Below are positions 10,311 through 21,249 of a DNA stretch of 64,000 nucleotides, piece by piece (position 1 is the stretch's first letter; each line of letters begins with the position of its first letter). Source of the DNA: Cricetomys ansorgei (taxonomy: Eukaryota; Chordata; Mammalia; Rodentia; Nesomyidae); the NCBI GenBank assembly GCA_026225945.1, contig JAMJFZ010000687.1, positions 1 through 64,000 on the forward strand. The letters are read 5' to 3'. The translations under genes were made by a program, and so were the position numbers. The notes under the pieces are model-generated. The model worked only from the letters and a program-made list of their open reading frames with translations, had not been told where the DNA came from and made no database searches.

Positions 10311-11104
10311 AAGAGAAGATAGATTGCTAAACAGACTTAAGCATGAGTTTCTTGCAACTTCCATGTAAGAGAGGGATCAAAAGCCAGAAATCCAACTCAC
10401 AATATCTTAAGCATATAAGACATTGATGGGATGTATCAGAGGAAACCTCAATGTAAAGATGGCTCCAGGGGACTAGCCGTTGTCCCTGGAGATCTTTTCT
10501 TTTCTGTTCCTTGACTCTTTTTCTTTTCTGTCAGCTCACTCTTCAGAAAATTTCTTCCTTGATGACAAAGAAATATAACTGAATCTTAATCCATTGTAAC
10601 AGAGGCATCTTCCCGCACACTGCCTGAGAAATAAATGTTCCCTATTCGATTCAGAAATTATTTCAAAAATGACTCCCACTGTACCTTCTTATCCCTAAGT
10701 CAATCAGTGTAGCACAAGAAATGGGGTATTCTTACGAGCTACTCCTGGACCTGGGAGGTGCGGTCAGCCCCTCCCAACAACATGGACAACATGGACTAGC
10801 ATGAGTATTTTTTTTTTCTTCTTTTTCTTATAGGATGGAGATATGCAGGGCCGACAAAAACAATGAAGCAGGGGCGGATTCAAAACCCAAAACTTATCTT
10901 CATTTTACTTCCAAGTATCTCCTTGGAATTCAGACTAAACATTTTTTTTTCACCCAGATTTAACCTTCTATCTTTTTTCTATATTTTGGATTATTCAAAC
11001 TTTACCTTATACTTTTCACAACCCACTGTCTCCTGTATGTGTCCCCACCATTCTATTGCTGGGACAGGTCATTTACTCATCTGCACTAAAAACGTTTAAA
11101 ATAC
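10311..11104. other. Single-copy DNA
   Basis: No repeat is recognised with confidence. The first part may still belong to the inverted L1. A small inverted pair, CCAGGGGAC and GTCCCTGG, sits near 10465-10490. The 78-codon frame at 10863 shows no motif. Confidence 0.35.
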
Positions 11105-11215
11105 TTCAAATATGAGATGGCTGTGGTGGTGCAAGCTGCCATCCTAGTACTAAGGTCATCAAAGGATTGTGAGACTAAGGCCAGCGTGATCTACTAGGCT
11201 TTATCTCAGGAAAAA
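11105..11215 (+). mobile_element. Old B1-like monomer
   Basis: TGGCTGTGGTGGTGCAAGC, CATCCTAGTACTAAGG and AAGGCCAGCGTGATCTACTAG, ending in TATCTCAGGAAAAAAG, follow a diverged sense B1 or proto-B1. Confidence 0.6.
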
Positions 11216-11559
11216 AGAAACTCAAATACAAGGATGTGAACTGAAGCAAAATATGCATGAGTCTTGTGTACAAATATTTTTCTGCTCACATTTTAGCAAG
11301 TATATATTGATATCCTAAATTGAGTTGACATTAACTTAGGAGTTAATGTAAATCAATGTAGCTTAAACTCAGTTACCTTCTAGTCAGATCTTCTGACGTT
11401 CTCTATTGCTCTAAAAAGGAAAATCAAATACATTAAAATGTCACTCACAGCATTTATAACCAAGTCATAGCTGATGTCTATGCACTGCTGCTGCTGTAAC
11501 CTCACTGGTCTGTCTGCTTCTGTCTGCTCTTGCCTCCCTGACAAGGCAACCTTTCACTC

Positions 11560-11905
11560 CAGACCCACCATATATGTGCTCATCTTTGCCCATCAAAAGT
11601 TGTCTTCATCCTGCTCAAACTTCCCGTTTCCAAATAAGTCCTTCCTAACCTCTCTAATCATAGCCAATCCATTAGGCTAATTTCTAGTTTCATGCAACTG
11701 TTCTGGGCATAGCTCCTTGACAAGCCTTGCAATATCTGTGGCTTTACAGTTCTTTGTGTGTTTGCATTGTCGGCCATGTTCATTTCATCATAAACTCCAA
11801 GAGTTTGGGAACTGCGTTCATGGCTGAATTCCTAACACTCAATGTATTGCCAGTACCCAATCAAATGATTCTATATTGAGGAATCAGTCAATATTTTTAT
11901 TAACA
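11560..11905 (+). mobile_element. L2 fragment, 3' end
   Basis: AAGTCCTTCCTAACCTCTC, then AAACTCCAAGAGTTTGGGAAC, then GAGGAATCAGTCAATATTT mirror the L2 3' end (GGCCTTCCCTGACC, AAGCTCCATGAGGGCAGGG, CTCAATAAATATTTG). Heavily diverged. Confidence 0.5.
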
Positions 11906-11931
11906 TATTAACATTTTTGTTCTACTTTTCT

Positions 11932-12068
11932 TGGAGTCAGTGTCATATAATCCAGAGTATCCTTGAACTCATTAGGTAGCCAAGGCTGACCTTGAACTTC
12001 CGATCCTTCCACTTCCACCTCCAGTTCCCAAGTTCTGGTATTACAGGCATGTGCCACGAAGTCCCGCT
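11932..12068 (-). mobile_element. B1 SINE
   Basis: TAGCCAAGGCTGACCTTGAAC, CACTTCCACCTCCAG, GTTCTGGTATTACAGGCATG and TGCCACGAAGTCCCGCTA follow the antisense B1 consensus. Confidence 0.8.
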
Positions 12069-12399
12069 ATTTATTAATCCTTCAAATAAAGCAATAAAGT
12101 CTTTTCAGTTGCCTTTTTTGGCTTCCCAAGGGGGGAAAAAAAAGAGTAGAATATAAAGTAAAAAAAAAAAAATTTCATCAGATTCGGGATTTCACTTTGA
12201 GGATAAGAAACGTTTTAAGTATATATTTACTAACATTTACTTCTTAAACATAAGCTATGGATTTGACTTATCTTTCTTCAAAGCATTTGAGAGAGACAAC
12301 ATGCTGAGCGATGTGTTTATCATATAGCTACTCTCATTAAGGAGTTATTCACAATACAAAAATTAAAACTCATTCATAAAGTAAATTCTAGTCCCTGGC

Positions 12400-12850
12400 C
12401 ACTGCCTTAAAGCTGTCTAATTATAGGCAGCATAATTGCCTGCTTGATACCAGATACTACATGTATCTTGGCATCAACACTATTGTTTATATATTAGTGA
12501 TTCTCCCTGAAAAATGTCCCTTCTCTTTGCACCCTGGAGGACTCATTATCTCTCCAGGGGCAGATGGAGATTTATATATAAAAATTGAGAATAGCCCTCT
12601 TTGCAAAATTAAAGATGTTGGCCAACTACTTCTTTGGCAGCTGTCCCATTTACATAATTGCATTTGGCTTTCTCAATTTACCCCGGAGCTGCAGATGAAT
12701 CAGGTGTTTCTTTGCATTTGCATTTTGAAAGGCTTATCATGCGGCGTTAAACATCTAGCACCAGCTGCAGCCTTAGACCTGGCTGGCTGGGTGAACTTTC
12801 TGTGTGCAGGCAAACCTCTTTGAAAATTTACCCATAAACGTGTCCAACAG
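12400..12850. promoter_or_regulatory. Candidate conserved noncoding block
   Basis: This block is free of recognisable repeats and rich in compact motifs: TAATTA (12419), several ATTGCATTTG/TTTGCATTTG words, CAGCTG and CAGATG E-boxes, and ATTTACATAATTG. It also keeps CpGs (GCGGCGTTAAAC). A 120-codon frame crosses it at 12461, but I see no protein signature and frames this long arise by chance in repeat-poor DNA. The regulatory reading is inference; alignment would decide. Confidence 0.4.
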
Positions 12851-13487
12851 TTTTCATGAGCTTATATGAGCATATGTTTCCATGTTTCTGCCATCTTCAG
12901 CTACAGTGAGCTAAAGGTAACTTTCCTACAACTCCACTCAGTGGTAGTTAACAGTAGGCTAGGAAGAGTTTGCTTGCTAAGATTTGTGCCTAAAATGGCA
13001 TTGTACCCAGCCAGGGAAATAGAGCATGAGTAGGTTTTATTCCTCTTATAGTCACCAGAGACTGATAGTGTCATTTAATCAGTATACATTATCAATCAGA
13101 GAGGCCTAAAGTAGAGAAGAGCCTCTTATACTCTTAAGTCCCACTATACCAACCTTCTGGGAAACAAACCACTCCTAGCTTCAAATACAAGATTGACAAC
13201 GGGATGAGCTTATTCAGACCTCAATCTCTTCCATGGATAGGCTAAACCAAAAGCCTATTAAATAGCCTAGGACAGAGGTTTTTCACACTAAACTCCATAT
13301 TGAATAGTGGATAACAAACCTATCAGGTGCTCTAGATTAGGAGGTTTCATTAATTTAATAAATATATATTAAGACATGCTCTGGGGGCAGTGTCAAGCAT
13401 TGAAAATATTAAAAAGTAGAAATTGTTTTCTATACTCATTGGGAACACTTGTATGAAGTCAAACATTATTTAAACAATCATGGGCAT
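12851..13487. other. Single-copy DNA
   Basis: No repeat recognised. Ordinary AT-leaning sequence with short frames only. Confidence 0.4.
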
Positions 13488-13488
13488 G

Positions 13489-13519
13489 CACACACACACA
13501 CATATACATGCATATATAT

Positions 13520-13566
<47 letters not shown>
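13489..13566 (+). repeat. (CA)n/(TA)n compound microsatellite
   Basis: CA units, mixed CATA/TATA units, more CA units, then about 18 TA units. Alternating purine-pyrimidine throughout. The frames running through it on both strands are artefacts. Confidence 0.97.
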
Positions 13567-13569
<3 letters not shown>

Positions 13570-13799
13570 TTGCATTCTATCATATGTGCTATGAACAAAT
13601 AAAACAAAACGCTACAAGAATCAGGCTTGATACCCTTAGAGAATTCCCACTTTCCAGGAGGGGGAAGACATATTGTCACTGGAATATAGGGATTGAGCAA
13701 TAGCATAGTCAAATTAGAATGGTCAGGGAACACAGAAAATCTCTTAAATTTATGTTAGCCTCTCTCCAAAACAACCATGAGAAGGCAATGAAGGGATTT

Positions 13800-14160
13800 C
13801 AGGTGCAAAAGCAATTCATGTACTCAGACTTGCATCTGAAAGCATTGGGCTGGCCAAGGTAAGATACACTGTAGAAAATGAAAAGCGGGGACCTTGGAAA
13901 ATCTGATAGAATAACTTTGCACGAGTCCAGGCTAGAGAAAGCAGTAGTGTGTGCTAGAGGGGTGGCAATAGAAAAAGGAAAAATGAATAACTTCACAGAA
14001 ATGTAAGAAGGAAATCTGGAAAGCTTTGCTGATTGGTGTGGCATACACATGTTGATCCTAGGATCCTCTGAGATGCCGAGATAAAGATTTTGAAGAGGCA
14101 GTTGTGTAAAAGGAGCAAGAACACAGAAGTCTGAGTTTAAATTTGGAATGTACAAGACAA
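13800..14160 (+). mobile_element. Ancient mammal-wide repeat remnant, family not named
   Basis: GAGTCCAGGCTAGAGAAAGC, AGAGGGGTGGCAATAG, GAAATCTGGAAAGCTTTGC and ACAGAAGTCTGAGTTTAAAT resemble the same purine-rich mammalian family as 6070-6240. The 118-codon minus-strand frame here is not supported as coding. Confidence 0.4.
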
Positions 14161-14561
14161 CTGGTAAAACTTGAGTCCTAGATATAAAAAGAATCTATAG
14201 AAAATAGAATATGTGAACTATAGAGAAACTCACCACACAGATCTCCCTTCCACAGAAGATCTGATGCCCAAGTTGACAAGAGTTAGGTTGGTGGAGACAC
14301 TCCAGCTCTGAGCTCTCTTAGTGTCTGCCCTTTCTGAGCCTCTTCACAGAAAATTCTTTTCTGGGCACCCCACGTCTGGCCAATGACAAGGCAGCAATGT
14401 AATAGGTAAAGATACTTCAGCTTAATGAGGGTTGAACAGGTGATTCAGAACATCTGATAGTTTGACCAACACTTTACAGGTCCTGTTTCTAAATTCAATC
14501 TATCTCTCCTTTACTGGTTTTCTTTCCACAGACACTGTCTTTTTAAGGCATGTGGTTGTGT

Positions 14562-14940
14562 GGACATTTATATTTGACAATAGGTGCATGTTCATGTGTG
14601 AGGGTGGGTGCATGTTCCTGTGGGAGTGAATGCATGTGTATGCAGAAGCACAAACACACGCATGCATGTGCAGTTAGATATTGGAGCATAAATTCAGGGG
14701 TTTTCCTTAGGAATAACATCTACCTCTTTTGAAAAATAATCTCTCAGCGACATGGAGCTCAGCAATTACCCTAGACTCACTGGCCATTGAGCTCCAGGGA
14801 TCCTAATGTCTCCGTATCTCTAGGATGAGAATTACAAGGGTGCACTATCACATCTTGCAGTTTTATGTGGGTTCAGAGAATCACTCTCATCTTTGCAAGA
14901 CAAGTACTTTATGGACTAAGCCATTCTCTACCAGCCCCAT
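14562..14940 (-). mobile_element. B4/RSINE-type SINE
   Basis: A TG-rich tail (14562-14660) precedes the B1-like body (CATGGAGCTCAGCAATTACC, GAGCTCCAGGGATCCTAATG, ATGAGAATTACAAGGGTGC). The ID-like head follows (TTTTATGTGGGTTCAGAG, GCAAGACAAGTACTTTATGG, CTAAGCCATTCTCTACCAG). The whole has the antisense layout of a B4-class composite SINE. Confidence 0.8.
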
Positions 14941-15399
14941 AGGGGCTTGACTATAATAAATCTGATGCACTCGAAACCTAGTCTCATTCACAACCAGGCT
15001 AGAGAAGTAACCTAATAAAGTTCAGAACGGAAAGAGCAAAATGCTTACTACTATGGGCAGAGAAGGGTAACTCTGCAAAGTAATAGAGAAGAAAATGCTA
15101 GAAAGTAGGAAGGCAAATCTGGATGGCATGGTGCCTTAGAAGCTAAAATAAACACAACACATTTCACACACAAAAAAAGAAGAGGGAGCAAAAATGCTGG
15201 GAATCCAAAAAAAAAAAAAACTGGAAAGTGCTCGTTGTATTTAAATCATGGGGCACACTGGTGACCCTGGCCAGCATTGTTACTAGCTATAAACAACAGC
15301 CAAGTTGGATGAGGTTGAGAAATTAGAGATAAGAAAAAATTCACTGTATAATGAGAACCATTGGAGGAAAAATCACTAAGGGAGTCTTAAGAGAATGTG

Positions 15400-15960
15400 G
15401 TTCTCAAGAAATAGATTGTATTTGAGATGGGAGAAGAGTTGACGGATTTATATGTAAATGGGAATAATAGAATGGAGAAGATGTTCTGTAAACAGCAGAG
15501 TGGAAGACCACTGAGGATAAGGAACTGAGTGAGAGTCTACAAGCACAGGTGGGGAGATCAGCTGGTAATCATACGCTAAAATATAGGGAAAAGAGAGCAT
15601 GGCTACGAATGGAATAGTATGGGTTTGGTATCGAGACCCAGGGAGAGTTCCCATCTGATGCCTCCTATTTTCTTCAGGCAATAGGAGGAAAACTCATGTG
15701 TTCACAATGAGGTGTTAGGAAATAAGATGTTTGAATAGAATGCAGACTATTCACAGAACAGTTTTGTTGGAGAGAGGAAGAGACTTGCCAGGGAAACAGA
15801 GACACTGGTGAGCTTAATGAGATGAAGGCTTTGGTACCTATCTGCCCTAGTGAGTGACTTTTGAAGCTGTTCCAGGCTGTTTCCATTATAGGCACAGAGA
15901 AGGCACACTGACACATTATCAGGAGTTGAGAGTATCTGTGAGATCATTCCACAATTGACT
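15400..15960 (+). mobile_element. Ancient mammal-wide repeat remnant, family not named
   Basis: CATCTGATGCCTCCTATTTTC, CAGGCAATAGGAGGAAAACTC and ACAATGAGGTGTTAGG resemble the 3' part of the purine-rich family also seen near 6070 and 13800. Boundaries are vague. Confidence 0.4.
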
Positions 15961-16004
15961 GTGAGGTCTAAACCAGATAGTGATAACCAAAGGACAAAAA
16001 AAAG

Positions 16005-16204
16005 GTAGGGGCTCAGTTGGTAGAGGGCTCACTTAGCACACATGAGGCCCTGGATTCCATTCCCAGCATCACAGAAACCTGGATTGGTAGTACATGCCTG
16101 AAGTACCAGCACCCATGAGACAGTGACAGGATGACCAGAAATTAAGGCCATTCTCTACTATAAAGTGAGTTCAAGTCCAACCTTGAAACATGAGATCCTG
16201 TACC
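16005..16204 (+). mobile_element. B4-type SINE (ID head, B1 body)
   Basis: GGGGCTCAGTTGGTAGAGGG, ATGAGGCCCTGGATTCCATTC and CCCAGCATCACAG form an ID/tRNA-like head. GGTAGTACATGCCTGAAG, AAGTGAGTTCAAGTCCAACC and TGAGATCCTGTACC form the B1-derived body. The A/G-rich tail leads into a long purine microsatellite. Confidence 0.8.
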
Positions 16205-16440
16205 AAGAAAATAAGAAAGGGAGGGAGAAGAGAAGGGAAGGAATGGGGAAGAAGGGAAAGGAAGGGAAGGAAAAGGGAAGGGAAGGGGAAAAGGGAAGGG
16301 AAGGGAAAGGGAAAGGGAAGGGAAGGGAAGGGAAGGGAAGGGGAAGGAAAGGGGAAAGGGGGAAAAGGAGAAAGAGAAAGAGAAGAGAAAGAGCAAGCGC
16401 CAGTAGAAAAGATGGGAGAGAAAAAGAGAAATAGCTGAAG
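16205..16440 (+). repeat. (GGGAA)n polypurine tract
   Basis: About 235 bases of almost unbroken purine, mainly GGGAA and GGGAAA units, attached to the 3' tail of the preceding B4. The three long frames on each strand over this interval are artefacts of the repeat. Confidence 0.97.
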
Positions 16441-17554
16441 AGAGGAGAGATAAAAAGAGAATAAGAGCTGATGGACTGGGGAAGCATGGGGCAGCATGCT
16501 ATGGTAGAACTTCTCAAGGATTTGGGTTCTTGATAATGTCAAGAATATGATTTGAGGTGAGAAAGAGACGCAAGAGTCTGTGTATGCAACAAATTCTCAA
16601 GAAATGCTGATACTGCTGTTTACATATCAAACTTTATAGGAGTAAGATATTAGAAGCTCTAATAAGATCAGTTTTGAATTTGAGGAGGGGGCAGGGAGAT
16701 GAAGAGGTCACTCTTGGATCCCTAGAGTTGTAGTAGATAAATTCTGAGCAGCACTGAGTGGATTCCACCAACTAACTACACAAATCCAGCATACCTTTGC
16801 CAACATCCCATGCACACAAAGTTACCTGAACAGCTCTGACCTGGAGACCTGAGCATCAAATGCCTTGCTATCTCGGTCAATTCAGTGATAACAGCAGCAA
16901 TCTGCACTACACACACTAGAAACACACAAAAATGGCTGAACTTTTAAAGAAAATAACTAATGAAATTAGAATTTCACCATAAACTCCCAGGAGCTCAGGC
17001 GGGCAAGCTAGACTAATCTGTAAAGTGTGCAAGCAAAAGACATTGGAGGACTAGGGCTTTATAGCCACACGATAATGTGGCAAGGGGACGGACACTGCCA
17101 GAACTTCAGGGTAGAAAGATGCTGCCCCAGCATAAGAAAAGCACAAGTCTGGATGGCTCAAAGAGGATTAATTCTCCTCAGGCTCAGGAGATATAGAGGG
17201 ATCAAACACAAAACAAAACAAACAAACAAAAAAATACCTGACATTTTTTTCTCTCCCATCAAACCAAACTTTCTCAAAACATTGTAATTTGACTTTCAGT
17301 TCCTAAATGAGTAACTAAAGTTTTGTTTTGTTTTTGTTTGTTTTGTTTTTGTCTTTTGTTTTAAGAGAGATCAAATACTGAATGGACTTAACCCCTGGAA
17401 CTTTTTCTTTTTAATTCAACAACAACAAACAAAAATCACAAGTAAAAGCAGTATTTATAATTCATGGTGAATTAAAAGTAGTATTTGTGTCAAGTTCTGA
17501 GAGAAAATAAGATTGGGTCAAAAGGTCATGCAATTAAAGGTTCACTGTAGCCAT
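16441..17554. other. Single-copy DNA with A-rich and T-rich spacers
   Basis: A short hAT/MER5-like trace (TTCTCAAGAAATGCTGATAC, about 16592) may be present. At 17203-17233 the sequence is a series of AAAC units and at 17320-17362 a series of TTTTG units. These could be the tails of two unrecognised retroposons facing each other. The stretch 16990-17200 is GC-balanced and directly precedes the A-rich tail, but I could not assign it. Confidence 0.35.
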
Positions 17555-18250
17555 TGATTCAGGCTAAAGGGAGGTTTAATCTTTGCCTAATTCAATCCCT
17601 GGTCCTAGTTCTAGTCCTGAAGCATTTATGCCTCTATATAATCTCATCTTAAGTCTAGAACTAGAAGGCTACAGCCTCAGCCTCCATACAAATCTAGAAG
17701 GTTTAAGCCTCTGAGGCTTACTGGTGACTGAGCCACTCTGACTAGCTCTTTCTGAACTCAGAGCTGTACTGAACTCAACTCTTTTGGTTCAACTCAAATC
17801 ACTCACAGTTCTGGCTCAAACTCTTTTCCAAGCTGACTGATTCAAACTGACTTTCTGAGCCTGCTGACTATTTCTGACTGATTTCTTCTGACTGTGGTAG
17901 ACTCTGGCTGAGTCTCAAAACTTCAGACGCTTGACTCTCTGAGCTGAGAGCCAGCTTTTCTATCATGAAAGTTGAGCACACCCTCATTCTGAATCACTCT
18001 GCCAACTCTTCCTTTGATTTGTCACTTTGCCTGCCTTCATTCTGCCTCATCTCAGACATCACTTCCTGTCTAACAATGACTCCTTCTGAGCTCTGCTTCC
18101 TGTCTCCCATGTGCTGGGATTTTTAAAGGCATGCACCACCACCGCCTTCTGAATACTGGGATTAAAGGTGTGCACTAACATCCTTTCTACATTCCATCTG
18201 GACCACACAGACCTCTGAATGTGATCCCTTAATATAGACCTTAGATTTCA
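17555..18250. mobile_element. Unassigned rodent repeat family, copy 2 of 3 (longest)
   Basis: Shares with the copies at 2140 and 35805 the words CTAATTCAATCCCTGGTCC, CTGACTAGCTC, TCTGAACTCAGAGCTG, TTCTGGCTCAAACTC and GACTATTTCTGACTGA. It extends further right than the others, into two consecutive B1-like antisense ends: GTGCTGGGATTTTTAAAGG with CATGCACCACCA (18111-18142), and ACTGGGATTAAAGGTGTGC (18157-18175). This suggests a composite element that captured B1 sequence. Confidence 0.65.
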
Positions 18251-19296
18251 TTCCTTCATATACACTCCTAGATATGATTCTTTTCCAGAGCACCTGTGTT
18301 GCTGGATTAAAAGATTAGATATTCCTCTATAGTTTGTGATGTTTTATTGTTCAACTTTAATTCTACTTGATGTTTAATTTTATTTAAACATCTTTCATGC
18401 CATGGGTCTGTCCTGGAAATAGGTAATTCTGTGGTGATGTTTCTCTTTCAGAGAAAACTTTCTAAACTTTATAGGGAAAAATAACAGTGAAACAGAAAAA
18501 CAGGTACAACTACAACTTCAAACATACATTTTTAATATATAATATATTGTGAATGTGCTTACATGTAACAGCACTATCTACAGTGACAATACAAAATGAA
18601 ATTAATGGCATATAACTTTCAAGGATTAAACACTCTGGACCACAGATACGTATTCTTACCTGGGAATAAGTGAAACACTATACAAGAAAAGAGTTCTGGC
18701 AGAGTAAGTTTTCCGGTAAAGTAAGTATTCAGAAAGTGCTTATCAGAACTGTGTAAACTACCCATCCAAGCCTGAACTCTCTGACCACAGGACAAGCACC
18801 ACATGCATAAGAGGATATACTAGCTATTCAGCAATTGCCCCATAACCTTATGCTGAATAAATGAGGAACATGGTCATTTCTGGCATCATGACATACCAGC
18901 AGAGCAAGAAACAGGATTTCCTAATGTTGCATACAACACACAAAACTGGCAAATGTCTACCTCATGCTTACCCTTGGCAAATGCCTACTCCATTCTTACC
19001 TCTGCAAAATAAAATTTAAAAAAAGATACAACATTGGACAGAAGTCAAGCTCCGTCCTGATGAGTTAGATTTACCTTGACAAGAAAGAGCACATATTACA
19101 AGCTCAAGGTCCAGCTCCTCTCTGAACAAACACCTCACTCTATTCCTCAATATAAAGTTACATATGACATTTTTATGGAGAAACCATTCCTTAATGACAT
19201 AATCTCACCTCAAACAGGAAAAATGCAGGTTTGGTAGTGTGTGATGCTTTGTTGCCATAAAGAGAAAAAGAAACATGATGATAAAAAGAACATCAA
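18251..19296. other. AT-leaning single-copy DNA
   Basis: No repeat family recognised. Contains an AT palindrome-like word near 18531-18550 (TTTTTAATATATAATATATT). A small local direct repeat, GGCAAATG with CTCATGCTTACC or CCATTCTTACC, lies at about 18950-19000. Confidence 0.4.
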
Positions 19297-19520
19297 ATTC
19301 TCTCTCTCACTCTCTCTTAGCCTCTCTCCTCTCTCTCTCCTCTCCCTCCCTTCCTCCCACATACCCTGTTTCTGTCTCTGTCTCTCAGTCCTCTCTTCCA
19401 TCCCTCTCTTATTCCCCCTCCTTCTCCTTCTGTCTCTCCTCTCCTTCCAATCTTCTTCCCTTCTCTCATTCCCTCTCTCTCTCTTTCTCTATCTCCTTCC
19501 TTCCCTCCCTCCATCCCTCC
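19297..19520 (+). repeat. Polypyrimidine (TC)n-rich tract
   Basis: About 225 bases that are nearly all C and T, with TCTC, CCCT and CTTC units and few purine interruptions. Frames on both strands are low-complexity artefacts. Confidence 0.95.
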
Positions 19521-20384
19521 TGTTCAAATGAAAGTTTTTTTTTTTTGTTTCACGAGTTTTATTTTTAACCTTTTAATAAATTGCCTGATGCTTTGGCTCA
19601 TGGTGTACTCAAAATAGGGACCACAAATTAAAGTATCTACAGGGGTCACGCAGAGAAGGCGTCGAAGTGAAGTCATCACGTCAGGGTTAGGAAAGCATGC
19701 CATGTGAGAACTTGGCAACTAGTGGAGGACATGACCCACTGTCTTTCTCGGCGTTTACTTTCCGCCAAGCAGTTGTCACATGCAGAAACCCAGGCCTCCT
19801 GTTGCCAGATGTTACCAATTTTTAAGATAAACTCTAAATCTGAGTTTTTATGTGCTGTCTCCTGAATTTTCAATATGGCAGCGATTCAAACCCTGTTTAG
19901 AAATGTATGGTGACTTCCAATCAGAGGAGCTCAGTGAGTTCATAAATTACCACACCCTCTCTGTTCCAAACACTCAGCCACGACGAGAATGATATAAAAA
20001 AGATAAAAGTATTATGGCATTAGCTAGGTACAAAATCAAGATAAATATCTCCATGAACTACAAACAGAACGTAGAGCCGAGGCAGTGAGAACAGGCGAGT
20101 AGCCAGCATCAGACAGCCTTCCTGCAGCCGTGACCGGGTTGAGACTTCTGTAAGCATGGAGGAAGTTTAAACAGCAGTCCACTTGCTGCTAGGGATGTGG
20201 TTTATTTGGAAATGCTGAACCTGAGCAAAGAGGAATAGAACAACACTACCTTAAGGCCAGGAGCTAGCCTTGAACGCCACTGACATAACGATTCTATCTA
20301 CTAATATGGATCCGGTACCCGAAAGGCATTCTGCAGGTATAATAGCTATTGTTTACAAAACTTATGTAATTGTTCTATTTTGCT
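19521..20384. other. Single-copy DNA with retained CpGs
   Basis: A T10 run at 19536 is followed by unassigned sequence. CpG-containing words such as GTCATCACGTCAGGG (19671), AAGGCGTCGAAGTG and CTCGGCGTTTACTTTCCGCC are unusually dense for the neighbourhood. No exon or repeat can be supported. Confidence 0.35.
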
Positions 20385-20735
20385 TTCTGTGGCAGGACTA
20401 AAACAGTGACCAAAATTAACTTTGGAGAAATAAAGAAATAAAGTTACAATCCAACATTAAGGGAAACCAGGGCAGGAGCTTAGGCAGGAACCTAAAGGCA
20501 GGAACTCAAGGAGAGCCCATGGAGGCAGGCTGCTTGCTTCCAGGGTTATGTTCAGCTACCTTTTTTATGTAGCACAGGGCCACCTGCCTGGAGATGGAAC
20601 TCCCTAGAGTGGGCTGCCCCTGCTACATCCACTAGCAATCAAGAAAGGACCCCATAGACATGTCCACAGGACACTCTGATAAGGCAATTACTAAATTGAG
20701 GCTCTCACTTCCCAGGTGTCAAGTTGACAACTGAA
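20385..20735 (-). mobile_element. Rodent nonautonomous DNA-transposon-like repeat (URR1/RCHARR1-like), copy 2
   Basis: AGTGACCAAAATTAACTTTGG, then CAGGAGCTTAGGCAGGAACC, GGAGAGCCCATGGAGGCAG, GAGTGGGCTGCCCCTGCTAC, AATTGAGGCTCTCACTTCCC and GTGTCAAGTTGACAAC follow this rodent family's reverse orientation. The GTGACCAAAA..AACTT start is the complement of the AAGTTG..TTTTGGTCA end of copy 1. Confidence 0.65.
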
Positions 20736-20889
20736 GTTAATTTGGACAATGATAATACATTAATGATACAAAGATTTTATTTGTCTAATTATTTCTTCGA
20801 GAACTATATTTTGTATATCTCTTATAAAACAACTAGTATACAAGGTCCTGGGAGAAAATGGGCAACCAAATGGTCATATCCTACTGAGA

Positions 20890-21245
20890 TTGCCTTTAAT
20901 TTATTGGAGGGGGCCAGTGTGTGAACCAAGTCACAGATAGATAAAGAAATGAGCAATATGTGAGAGAATAAAAATTTCTAGTGGTGGGGGGAAACAAATC
21001 AATGTGAGGAGAAATAAAGCAGAAGTGTAGAGAAGAGCACTGACTTAGATGATGAATCAGAAAACCCCATGAGGAATGCGACACTTAAGGGAGCCAGCGA
21101 CATAGGCAGAAGCATAGGAAGTTCAAAGGTCTGAAGGTGGCAACATATGTGGTGGGTTCAAAGAATAGCAAGAGATTCGTGTGACAGAAGAGAAGTGAGC
21201 CAACCAAGAGGCAACTTCAGGAGCCATTTAGGCCCTTCAAATGGA
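20890..21245 (+). mobile_element. Ancient mammal-wide repeat remnant, family not named
   Basis: AGGTCTGAAGGTGGCAACAT, TGGGTTCAAAGAATAGCAAG and ACAGAAGAGAAGTGAGCC parallel a widespread mammalian noncoding repeat (pattern: GTTCGAGGAACAGCAAGGAGG). Diverged and without sharp ends. Confidence 0.4.
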
Positions 21246-21249
21246 CAGA

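Noticed and set aside
12461..12823. 120-codon plus-strand frame as a coding exon
   Set aside because: No recognisable domain, no convincing splice sites at its ends, and motif content fits noncoding regulatory DNA better.
16142..16542. Five overlapping open frames of 82-123 codons
   Set aside because: All are readings of the GGGAA polypurine tract. No start context or non-repetitive domain.
16990..17235. Unknown small RNA retroposon ending in AAAC units
   Set aside because: The body matches nothing I know and no target duplication was seen.
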